A program made the translations under genes and the position numbers. Below, in pieces: positions 16,857 to 24,443 of a stretch of DNA of 64,000 nt. Under the pieces are notes generated by a model. That model saw only the letters and a list, made by a program, of their open reading frames with translations. It had not been told where the DNA came from and ran no database searches. Source of the DNA: a virus; IMG/VR virus record IMGVR_UViG_3300015371_000015, positions 1-64,000 of that record; one strand, 5' to 3'. Position 1 is the stretch's first letter. Each line of letters opens with the position of its first letter.

Positions 16857-18218
16857 ATGGCGCAGGCAGAGACACAGGGTAAGTCCCGCCGCGGAGTTAT
16901 CGCTCGCGCGAGAGCAGCAATCCACGCGTTCAACTCGTTCACCGTAAACGAAGTTGCGGCAGCTCCGCCCCAGCAAATGGGCTACAACATGGGCCCTTCG
17001 GTGTGGGCACGCCCCGACCGTCCTCGCTTCCGTGTAAGCGGCGGTGAGCGCACGATCATCTCATCCATCTACACGCGCATGTCAGTCGACGCCGCCGGCG
17101 TTCGCATCGAGCACGTCAGGGTTGACGAGAACGGTCAGTATGTCGACACGATCAAGTCGGGTCTTCACAACTGTCTGAATGTCGAAGCCAACCTCGACCA
17201 GGGCGGACGTCACTTCCGTCAGGACATCGTGCTCACGCTTCTCCAAGAGGGTTGCATCGCGATCATTCCGGTCGACACGACGCTCAATCCGATGTCTGCT
17301 GGAAACTGGGACATCAAGACCATGCGTGTTGGAACCATTCTCGAATGGTGGCCTGAGTACGTCAAGGTTCGGGCCTATAACCAGAAGACGGGTAAGCAGG
17401 AGGATCTCACTCTTCCTAAGACGATGGTCGCCATCGTTGAGAACCCGTTCTACGCAGTCATGAACGAGCCCAACTCGACTCTTCAGCGTCTCATTCACAA
17501 GCTCAGCTTGCTGGACAACGTTGACGAAATCTCGAGCTCGGGCAAGCTCGATGTCATCATCCAGGTTCCTTACTCGATCAAGTCTGAGTCTCGCAAGAAC
17601 CAGGCTGAAAATCGTCGTAAGGAGATGGAAGAGCAGCTCGCCGGCAGTACGTACGGCATTGCCTATGCTGATGGGTCTGAGAAGATCACTCAGCTGAACC
17701 GAGCTGTGGAAAACAATCTTCTCCAGCAGGTCCAGTATCTGACGGAGAAGCTGTACAACGAACTCGGTATTACCGAGGACATCATGAACGGCACGGCCGA
17801 CGATGTAACCATGCTTAACTACATCAACCGAATTATCGAGCCCATCATGGACGCCGTCGTGGAAGCGATGATCCGAACCTTCCTGACCAAGACTGCACGA
17901 ACGCAGGGTCAGACCATGATGTACTTCCAGGATCCGTTCAAGCTGATTCCTATTAGCCAACTGGCTGACGTTGTCGACGTATTCAGTCGCAACCAGATCG
18001 TGACGCCGAATGAGGTTCGCCCCGCACTGGGTCTCAAGCCCTCGAAGCAGCCTCAGGCAAATCAGCTCGTTAACTCCAACATGCCCCTCAAGGATCAGGT
18101 TACCGATCCCAATGCACCGGATGGTTCACAAGACCCGAACGCAACAGACGGGACTAATGACCCATTGGCGCAGGATGAGGCAAACCTTGATCGTACTATG
18201 GCAGATCTGGGGGTCTAA
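16857..18218 (+). CDS. Portal protein
   Basis: 453 aa from ATG 16857; GGGGGTG is correctly spaced before it, better than the in-frame ATG at 16842. Middle region with NIDTALNPMS-type strand and LLDNVDEISSSGKLDVIIQVP, then NMNGTADDVTMLNYINRIIEP-like ILE segment, typical of HK97/SPP1-type portals. Position directly after terL supports the call. The acidic Asp/Asn-rich C-terminus follows. Forms the dodecameric DNA gate of the head. Confidence 0.85.
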   Translation: MAQAETQGKSRRGVIARARAAIHAFNSFTVNEVAAAPPQQMGYNMGPSVWARPDRPRFRVSGGERTIISSIYTRMSVDAAGVRIEHVRVDENGQYVDTIKSGLHNCLNVEANLDQGGRHFRQDIVLTLLQEGCIAIIPVDTTLNPMSAGNWDIKTMRVGTILEWWPEYVKVRAYNQKTGKQEDLTLPKTMVAIVENPFYAVMNEPNSTLQRLIHKLSLLDNVDEISSSGKLDVIIQVPYSIKSESRKNQAENRRKEMEEQLAGSTYGIAYADGSEKITQLNRAVENNLLQQVQYLTEKLYNELGITEDIMNGTADDVTMLNYINRIIEPIMDAVVEAMIRTFLTKTARTQGQTMMYFQDPFKLIPISQLADVVDVFSRNQIVTPNEVRPALGLKPSKQPQANQLVNSNMPLKDQVTDPNAPDGSQDPNATDGTNDPLAQDEANLDRTMADLGV

Positions 18219-18826
18219 TGGCAGTACAAGACTACGACCCGCAGAAGCGCCATGATAGGTATGAGAGGACAAAGCAGCTGAAGGGCCGAGGCAAAGGCTC
18301 GAAAGCTACGTCTGCTAATCCGTCCCATCCTGCTAAGTCAGTACATCCTATTCGTGAACAGACTCAAGCTAGCCATGACCGGGTTATCCGTGTTAGAGGG
18401 AAGATCAAGAAGCTCGAGGGTGCGCTTTCAGAGGCACAGGCTGAGCTATCTACCCGGAGGCAAAAGAGTCGAGCGGCCAAGAAGGCAAGCTCCGATGGGA
18501 AATCTACTGCCGCTGAGAAGCAAGCTTCGCAGGAGTATCGGGACAAGCATAAGACAGAACTCGCTAGCAAGTCCAAGAAGAGCAGTAGTTCTTCGAAGTC
18601 TGGCGGCGGGTCTAAATCTTCGAGCAGCAGCGTTGCTGACATGAGCACGAAAGCTCTAGAAGCTCGAGTTATCAAGATCAAGGGTGCCATTCGTGACGCC
18701 CGGCGATTGCTATCCAGTGCATCAATCGAGCACGGTCAGCTCATGCACTCAGCAATTGTTTCTGATCCAGATGTCAACGAACGCTTTGCTCGATTTAATT
18801 CAGCAGAAAGGGGTCCGTCAAGATGA
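18218..18826 (+). CDS. Basic coiled-coil head assembly protein
   Basis: 202 aa, overlapping portal and protease genes by 1 and 4 bases. N-terminus DYDPQKRHDRYERTKQLKGR is a pattern seen in phage head-associated proteins. Residues about 50-105 form a coiled coil; a Ser/Lys-rich linker and a second helix follow. Lies between portal and capsid protease, the usual site for internal or scaffold-like proteins. Role inferred. Confidence 0.55.
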   Translation: MAVQDYDPQKRHDRYERTKQLKGRGKGSKATSANPSHPAKSVHPIREQTQASHDRVIRVRGKIKKLEGALSEAQAELSTRRQKSRAAKKASSDGKSTAAEKQASQEYRDKHKTELASKSKKSSSSSKSGGGSKSSSSSVADMSTKALEARVIKIKGAIRDARRLLSSASIEHGQLMHSAIVSDPDVNERFARFNSAERGPSR

Positions 18827-21174
18827 CAGATGATGTCAAGCCGGATTTCAGTGGCTACGCCACCAAGAGCGACCTCCAGTGTGCCGATGGACGGACCATC
18901 CTTCGGGGCGCCTTTGCTCACCAGAACGGTGAGCGCGTTCCACTCGTCTGGGGGCACGGTCACGACCGCGCTACCAACGTGCTGGGGCATGTGCTTCTGG
19001 AGAACGTGGAGGATGGGGTTCGCGCGCACGCGTTCTTCAACAACACGGTCGACGGACAGCACGCCAAGGAGATGGTCAAGCACGGTGACGTGCGGTGGCT
19101 TTCCATCTTCGCCAACCAGCTCAAGGAGAAGGCCAAGCAGGTTTCACATGGCTTCATCCGAGAGGTGAGTCTCGTCCTGGCTGGGGCCAACCCCGGCGCA
19201 ACGATCGACAACCGACCCGCGGAGGAGTTCGCTCACGGGGACGATGGCGAGTATTACTACGACGAGGCAGACATCACGACCGGTCTCGAGATCGAGGTGC
19301 CCGAGATGGCCCTTGCTCACGCGGCTGGTAGTGGTACCGCCACGAAGAAGGAGACCGACAGCAACTCAGGCAGTGGTAAGTCCCTGGAGGAGATCCTGGG
19401 CACGCTGAACGAGGAGCAGTCCAACGCGGTCGACTATCTTCTCAGCCAGGCGCTTACGCACTCTGAGCAGAGTGCCGAAGCCGACAGTGACGCCGAGGAC
19501 GAGGGCGATGCTGACGCTGGTGAGGCCGAGGGAGAGAACACTGAGGGCGCCGCCGGCGCTGAGGGTGAGGGCTCCGAGGGCAATGCTGAAGGCGAGAACG
19601 CCGAAGGCACCGACAACGCTGAGGGCTCGGAAGGTGACGGTAACGGCACCGAGGGCACCGAAGGCACTGACAACGCCGAGGGCGCTGAGGGCGACGGCAA
19701 CGCCGCTGAGAGTGTCCAGAGCACTGACAATGCTGAAGGTACCGAGGGTACCGAAGGCGCTGAAGGAACCGAAGGCGGCAACGCCGAGGGCAACACCGCT
19801 GCTGGCGACAGTGTCCAGCACGACAACAACTCTCAGGAGGACAACAGCATGACGCACAACGTGTTCGATCGGTACTCGGCGACCGGCGCCGCCGGCGCCA
19901 CTGGCCCGACTGCTGCTCACACCCAGGTCAAGCTCGGTGAGGATGTCATCAAGGGCATCATCGAGCACGCGGACGAGGTCGGCTCGCTCAAGAAGGCGTT
20001 CAAGGCCTTCATGCGTGACACCGGCGTCACCGTCGACGGTGAGCTGAAGCACGGCATCGAGAACATCGACTACCTCTTCCCCGACGCGAAGCTGCTGGAC
20101 AACAGCCCGCAGTTCCTCTCGCGCCGGATGGAGTGGGTCGACAAGGTTCTCTCCGGTGTCCGGAAGCAGCCTTACGGTCGCATCAAGTCCGTCTCCGCGG
20201 ACATCACGATGGAGGAGGCCCGCGCCAAGGGTTACATCAAGGGCAACATGAAGAAGGAAGAGTTCTTCAAGCTGTCCAAGCGCGAGACCACCCCGCAGAC
20301 CGTCTACAAGAAGCAGGCGCTGGACCGGGACGACGTGATCGACATCGTCGACCTGGACGTCATCGCCTGGATGAAGGCGGAGATGAAGGTCATGCTCGAC
20401 GAGGCCATCGCCGAGGCCATCCTCTTCGGTGATGGTCGCTCCAACGGTGACGAGGACAAGATCCGCGAGGACAAGATCCGCCCGATCGCCACGGACGACG
20501 AGCTCTACGCCACCACGGTGAACGTCAACCTCGACGACTCCAACAGCTCCATCGAGGAGTTCGTGGACGTCGTGATCGACAACCGCCAGTACTACAAGGG
20601 CACCGGCTCGCCGACCTTCTTCACCACCGAGGCCACGGTCTCGAAGTTCCTGAAGCAGAAGGACGGCTTCGGGCGTCGGATCTACGACGACATCACCGAC
20701 ATCCAGAAGGTGCTGCGCGTCTCCGAGATCGTCACGGTCGAGTCGATGGAGCGCGTTCCGGACCTGGTGGGCATCATGGTCAACCTGGTGGACTACACCA
20801 TCGGTACCGACCGTCTGGGCGCCGCGACGATGTTCGACGACTTCGACATCGACTACAACAAGCTGAAGTACCTGATCGAGACCCGCCTGTCGGGTGCTCT
20901 GGCCAAGCTCAAGTCGGCCCTGGTCTTCCGCTCGGTGCCGGCCGCTTCGGTCCTTCGTGAGCCCCTGGCTCCTGACTTCGACGGCACCACCGTGACGGTT
21001 CCGACCGTGACCGGTGTGGTCTACAAGGACGGGCAGGGTAACACTCTGACCACCGCTTCGCCGGTCGCCCTTGACCCGGGTGAGCAGCTCCACGTCGTGG
21101 CCACTCCTGAGGCGGGCTCGTACTTCGAGAACAACGCTGAGGACGAGTGGGACTTCGTGGGCGAAGAGGCCTGA
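18823..21174 (+). CDS. Prohead protease fused to major capsid protein
   Basis: 783 aa. Residues about 1-130 are an HK97 gp4/S78-type protease (RVPLVWGHGHDRATN with His; HGFIREVSLVLAGANPGA with Ser). Residues about 220-340 are a Glu/Gly/Asn-rich repeated linker. From about 343 is an HK97-fold major capsid protein (KLGEDVIKGIIEHADEVGSL, then AEAILFGDGR and DIDYNKLKYLIETRLSGAL). The last ~60 residues form an Ig-like domain (VPTVTGVVYKDGQGNTLTTA). An in-frame ATG at 19849 with AGGAGG upstream may give a separate 441-aa capsid protein. Confidence 0.9.
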   Translation: MTDDVKPDFSGYATKSDLQCADGRTILRGAFAHQNGERVPLVWGHGHDRATNVLGHVLLENVEDGVRAHAFFNNTVDGQHAKEMVKHGDVRWLSIFANQLKEKAKQVSHGFIREVSLVLAGANPGATIDNRPAEEFAHGDDGEYYYDEADITTGLEIEVPEMALAHAAGSGTATKKETDSNSGSGKSLEEILGTLNEEQSNAVDYLLSQALTHSEQSAEADSDAEDEGDADAGEAEGENTEGAAGAEGEGSEGNAEGENAEGTDNAEGSEGDGNGTEGTEGTDNAEGAEGDGNAAESVQSTDNAEGTEGTEGAEGTEGGNAEGNTAAGDSVQHDNNSQEDNSMTHNVFDRYSATGAAGATGPTAAHTQVKLGEDVIKGIIEHADEVGSLKKAFKAFMRDTGVTVDGELKHGIENIDYLFPDAKLLDNSPQFLSRRMEWVDKVLSGVRKQPYGRIKSVSADITMEEARAKGYIKGNMKKEEFFKLSKRETTPQTVYKKQALDRDDVIDIVDLDVIAWMKAEMKVMLDEAIAEAILFGDGRSNGDEDKIREDKIRPIATDDELYATTVNVNLDDSNSSIEEFVDVVIDNRQYYKGTGSPTFFTTEATVSKFLKQKDGFGRRIYDDITDIQKVLRVSEIVTVESMERVPDLVGIMVNLVDYTIGTDRLGAATMFDDFDIDYNKLKYLIETRLSGALAKLKSALVFRSVPAASVLREPLAPDFDGTTVTVPTVTGVVYKDGQGNTLTTASPVALDPGEQLHVVATPEAGSYFENNAEDEWDFVGEEA
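19514..19812 (+). repeat. Glu-Gly-Asn codon repeat linking protease and capsid
   Basis: Imperfect tandem repeats of GAGGGC-type codons encode units such as EGTDNAEG and EGSEGDGN. The strong purine bias creates a long false reading frame on the other strand. The linker probably keeps the protease domain flexible inside the prohead. Confidence 0.8.
19835..19851 (+). promoter_or_regulatory. Internal ribosome binding site and start for major capsid protein
   Basis: AGGAGG at 19835-19840 is followed after eight bases by an in-frame ATG at 19849, exactly at the start of the capsid part (MTHNVFDRYSATG). Independent initiation here would make capsid protein in excess over the fusion. Confidence 0.7.
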
Positions 21175-21183
21175 TAGATCCCG

Positions 21184-21516
21184 ATGGCGCGCTTCTTCGG
21201 CAAAGTAGGGGTTGAACTACCCGGAACTAATGTCGACGGTGTGTGGACGGCACCGGTTGAAGAGCGTGACTATTACGGAGACGAGATCAGCGCATTGCGT
21301 TCGCTTGAATCGTCCGACAAGGTCAATGATGACTATCGGTTGCAGAACCGAATCAGCATCGTGGCCGACGTGGGCGTTGATCTCGTCTCCAAAATCAAGT
21401 ACGTCTCGTTGCATGGGACTAAGTGGATCGTAAACTCAGTCGAGTACGATCGCCCCCGTCTCATCCTCTCGCTGGGAGGTGTATACCATGGCCCGACCCC
21501 GGATAATTCTCCATGA
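21184..21516 (+). CDS. Head-tail joining (stopper) protein
   Basis: 110 aa. Beta-rich pattern of small head-closure proteins: RISIVADVGVDLVSKIKYVSLHGTKW, then VNSVEYDRPRLILSLGGVYHG. The order capsid, this gene, tail terminator, tube protein is the classic head-to-tail order. Overlaps the next gene by 29 bases. Confidence 0.75.
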   Translation: MARFFGKVGVELPGTNVDGVWTAPVEERDYYGDEISALRSLESSDKVNDDYRLQNRISIVADVGVDLVSKIKYVSLHGTKWIVNSVEYDRPRLILSLGGVYHGPTPDNSP

Positions 21517-21799
21517 GAAGCTAGCAATAGCTCTGGGCAACCGCGATGAAGTGCACTTCCAGCCTCCTGAGGATGCCAAGATGGGGGACCCATGCATTGT
21601 GTATGAGCGAGACGATGCTTCTATCGATTACGCGGACAATCTCCCGTATCGGGACGCGCTTCGCTATCAGGTCACGCTCATGACCAAGAATCCGGACAGC
21701 GACGTCTATAAGGAGCTTCAGAAGCTTCCTTACTGTCGTTTCCAACGGCACTTTGCGACGTCCGGTCTCAACCATGACGTCTTCGTGATTTACCACTAG
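21488..21799 (+). CDS. Tail terminator protein
   Basis: 103 aa from ATG 21488, preferred over GTG 21479 because GGGAGG lies 7 bases before it. Pattern of siphophage terminators: HEKLAIALGNRDEVHFQPP, IVYERDDASIDYADN, YQVTLMTKNPDSDVYKELQKL and final HDVFVIYH. It caps the tail tube and joins it to the head. Confidence 0.75.
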   Translation: MARPRIILHEKLAIALGNRDEVHFQPPEDAKMGDPCIVYERDDASIDYADNLPYRDALRYQVTLMTKNPDSDVYKELQKLPYCRFQRHFATSGLNHDVFVIYH

Positions 21800-21812
21800 G
21801 AGGAATCCAAGC

Positions 21813-22688
21813 ATGACTAAGCTCACTTGGGACCAGACCGGCCAGCGTCTCTACGAGACCGGCGTCGATCACGGTGTCCTGTACATCCCGGACGTTTCGG
21901 GTAACTACTCCGACGGAGTGGCCTGGAATGGTCTGACCACGGTCACGGAATCGCCTTCGGGCGCCGAGGCCAACGCCCTGTACGCCGACAACATCAAGTA
22001 CCTGAACCTGGTCTCCGCGGAGGAGTTCGGCGCGACGGTCGAGGCGTACATGTACCCGCCGGAGTTCGGCCAGTTCGACGGCACGGCTATGCCCGTCGTC
22101 GGTCTGTCGGTCGGTCAGCAGGCTCGCAAGATCTTCGGCCTGTGCTACCGCACCCGCCTCGGCAACGATGTCGAGGGTTCGGACTACGGCTACAAGCTGC
22201 ACCTCATCTACGGCGCCCAGGCGGCTCCGTCGGAGAAGGCGTACGCTTCCATGAACGACTCGCCTGAGGCGATCACGTTCTCGTGGGAGCTCACGACGAC
22301 TCCCGTATCGGCCGGAGACGACCTCAAGCCGACCTCCCAGATCGTCATCGACTCCACTCAGGTGGACTCCGACACTCTGGCGGCTCTCGAGGTCATCCTC
22401 TACGGCTCGACCGGCGTGGAGCCCCGGCTTCCGCTGCCCGAAGAGGTCATCGGCATGTTCACCGAGACGCTGCCGACCGTCGAGACCGTGGAGCCGAGCT
22501 ACAACGCGGCCACCGACACCATCACCTTCCCCGACGTCACCGGAGTGATCTACTCGGTGGGCGGCGTGGACAAGGCGCCTGGTTCGACCATGGTCATCAC
22601 CGAGGACACCGTTGTCGAGGCACGTCCGGCTGCCGGTTTCCGGTTCACCGAGACCTCGGACAACGACTGGACGATCGAATACAGCTGA
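21813..22688 (+). CDS. Major tail tube protein
   Basis: 291 aa, AGGAGG before the ATG. Tube-protein body (about 1-215: LYETGVDHGVLYIPD, WNGLTTVTES, EEFGATVEAYMYPPEF, GLCYRTRLGND). Then an Ig-like domain (about 225-291: ITFPDVTGVIYSVGGVDK ... DNDWTIEYS) like the one at the capsid C-terminus. Polymerises into the tail tube. A second tube-like paralogue lies at 23254. Confidence 0.85.
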   Translation: MTKLTWDQTGQRLYETGVDHGVLYIPDVSGNYSDGVAWNGLTTVTESPSGAEANALYADNIKYLNLVSAEEFGATVEAYMYPPEFGQFDGTAMPVVGLSVGQQARKIFGLCYRTRLGNDVEGSDYGYKLHLIYGAQAAPSEKAYASMNDSPEAITFSWELTTTPVSAGDDLKPTSQIVIDSTQVDSDTLAALEVILYGSTGVEPRLPLPEEVIGMFTETLPTVETVEPSYNAATDTITFPDVTGVIYSVGGVDKAPGSTMVITEDTVVEARPAAGFRFTETSDNDWTIEYS

Positions 22689-22718
22689 TCGTCTGCGAAC
22701 TAGAAAGGAGACCGGGGG

Positions 22719-23237
22719 ATGCTTCGGATTTCACTACCGCGGACAGAGTTTGTCAGCGAGCTCGAGTTGGAGCTGGAGCATTCCCTGGTCTCTCTTTCAA
22801 AATGGGAGTCAATGTACGAAAAGCCTTTCTACGGCAAAGAGGACAAGACACCCGAAGAGACCAAGACTTACATTCGCCAGATGATTCTAACTCCAGATGT
22901 GCCTGACAACGTCGTGGAGCGCTTCAAGACCGAACACTACAATCAGGTTACTGAGTACATCAACTCCAAGCAGACCGCTACATGGTTTTCGGAGATGCAG
23001 GAGCCTAAGCGTGGACAGCCGGAGGCCATTACGGCCGAGCTGATCTACTACTGGATGATCTCATTCCAGATTCCGTTCGATCCTTGCGAGCACTGGCACC
23101 TCAATCGTTTGATGACCTTGATCCGAATCGCTGGTATCAAGCAGGCCCCGCCTAAGAAGATGGGCAAGGCGGAGTGGGCTGCCAAACAGCGTGCGCTGAA
23201 CGAGCAACGACGTCAGCAGATGGGATCCTCCGGCTAA
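22719..23237 (+). CDS. Tail assembly chaperone-like protein
   Basis: 172 aa, AAAGGAG before the ATG. Pattern HSLVSLSKWESMYEKPFYGKE, ITAELIYYWMISFQIPFD and HWHLNRLMTLIRIAGIKQAPPKK is shared by proteins found just after the tube protein in many phages. Positioned between tube proteins and tape measure, where chaperones for the tape measure usually lie. No frameshift partner gene is evident. Confidence 0.6.
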   Translation: MLRISLPRTEFVSELELELEHSLVSLSKWESMYEKPFYGKEDKTPEETKTYIRQMILTPDVPDNVVERFKTEHYNQVTEYINSKQTATWFSEMQEPKRGQPEAITAELIYYWMISFQIPFDPCEHWHLNRLMTLIRIAGIKQAPPKKMGKAEWAAKQRALNEQRRQQMGSSG

Positions 23238-23253
23238 CCAGAAAGGGGTAACC

Positions 23254-24045
23254 GTGACTCGTTTGAACTGGAACAATCCAGAGGCTCGAATCTTCGAAGT
23301 GGGCCTAGACCGCGGTGTCCTCTACCCCAAGAGCGCTCCGGCAGTGGCTTGGAACGGGCTGACCGGCGTGGACGAAAACGGCGCTGAAAGCTCCAAGGTG
23401 TACTACCTGGACGGAAGGCCGTACCTGATCGTCCCTACGCCCAAGGAATACCAGGCCACTCTCAAGGCATTCACCTACCCCGATGCTTTCTCGGAGATCA
23501 TGGGACTGGTGGAAGCCACCGACGGCATGTACGTAGACTCCCAACAGGGAGACGCCTTCGACTTGTCGTACCGAACTCTGATCGGCGATGCGAATCAAGG
23601 GTTGGAGGCGGGCTACAAGATCCATCTTGTCTACAACGCAATCGCGGCCCCTCAGGGCAACAGCTACAGCACTATGGGTAGTTCAGTGGATCCCTCGGAG
23701 TTCTCCTGGGACATCCAGGCGTATCCCATGCCTCTGGTTGGCTACCGCTCGACCGCGCACGTCGTGATCGACACCCGTCATATGGACCAGTACAAGCTTG
23801 GAGAGATCGAGGAACTCCTTTACGGCACTGACGCCGCTGAAGCATCCATTCCCGAACCTCAGGTCGTCTTCGACACCCTGAACCACGGTGACGCGATCAT
23901 CATCACCGACAACGGTGACGGTACCTGGGAGGCTTCTGGTTCCTACAAGAACGTGCACCTCATCGGAGACGGCATCTTCGAGATCGAGAACGTCAACGGC
24001 ACCGACAACGGCGATGGTACCTTCACCATCAGTACTACGCTATGA
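23254..24045 (+). CDS. Second tail tube-like protein
   Basis: 263 aa from GTG 23254 with AAAGGGG upstream. Clear paralogue of the 21813 protein: ARIFEVGLDRGVLYPK, WNGLTGVDENG, KEYQATLKAFTYPDAF, SYRTLIGDANQGLEAGYKIHLVYNA. It has a different short C-terminal domain with paired NGDGTWEASG / NGDGTFTIST strands. May form a distinct ring at one end of the tail or a decoration. Confidence 0.75.
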   Translation: MTRLNWNNPEARIFEVGLDRGVLYPKSAPAVAWNGLTGVDENGAESSKVYYLDGRPYLIVPTPKEYQATLKAFTYPDAFSEIMGLVEATDGMYVDSQQGDAFDLSYRTLIGDANQGLEAGYKIHLVYNAIAAPQGNSYSTMGSSVDPSEFSWDIQAYPMPLVGYRSTAHVVIDTRHMDQYKLGEIEELLYGTDAAEASIPEPQVVFDTLNHGDAIIITDNGDGTWEASGSYKNVHLIGDGIFEIENVNGTDNGDGTFTISTTL

Positions 24046-24443
24046 GTCGGGGTTCAAACACTGGCGTCGGCCTCACATTCAGTGGGAGCACCAAACGGAC
24101 GCAGAAGTTCCTAGACGATCTTGCCTCTGGACGTACGGTGTTGGACGGCATCGAGGCACTTGCTCAACAGGGCGTGAACGCTCTGTCGTCCGCCACCCCC
24201 GTAGCCTCCGGTCAAACTGCTGCATCTTGGTCGTATGAGATCGAGCGCGGCAAGGGAGCTATTCGCATATCTTGGATCAACACGCATGTCGTGAACGGCG
24301 TCAACATCGCCGTGATTCTACAGTACGGCCATGGAACTGGAACAGGAGGTTACGTCGCCGGAAGAGACTACATCAACCCTGCCATTAAGCCGATCATGGA
24401 CAAGATCGCAGACGAAGTGTGGAAGAAGGTGACCAGCTCGTGA
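24042..24443 (+). CDS. HK97 gp10-like tail completion protein
   Basis: 133 aa, overlapping neighbours by 4 bases on each side. GIEALAQQGVNALSSATPVASGQTAASWSYEI and INTHVVNGVNIAVILQYGHGTG plus NPAIKPIMDKIADEVW match the HK97 gp10/neck family, which completes the head-tail joint. Its place immediately before the tape measure gene is unusual; the family normally lies before the terminator. Confidence 0.7.
   Translation: MSRGSNTGVGLTFSGSTKRTQKFLDDLASGRTVLDGIEALAQQGVNALSSATPVASGQTAASWSYEIERGKGAIRISWINTHVVNGVNIAVILQYGHGTGTGGYVAGRDYINPAIKPIMDKIADEVWKKVTSS

Noticed and set aside
19366-21093. 575-codon open frame on the minus strand
   Set aside because: It is the shadow of the protease-capsid gene, kept open by the purine-rich Glu/Gly linker and strong codon bias. 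Its product is low-complexity Leu/Val/Asp with no motif.
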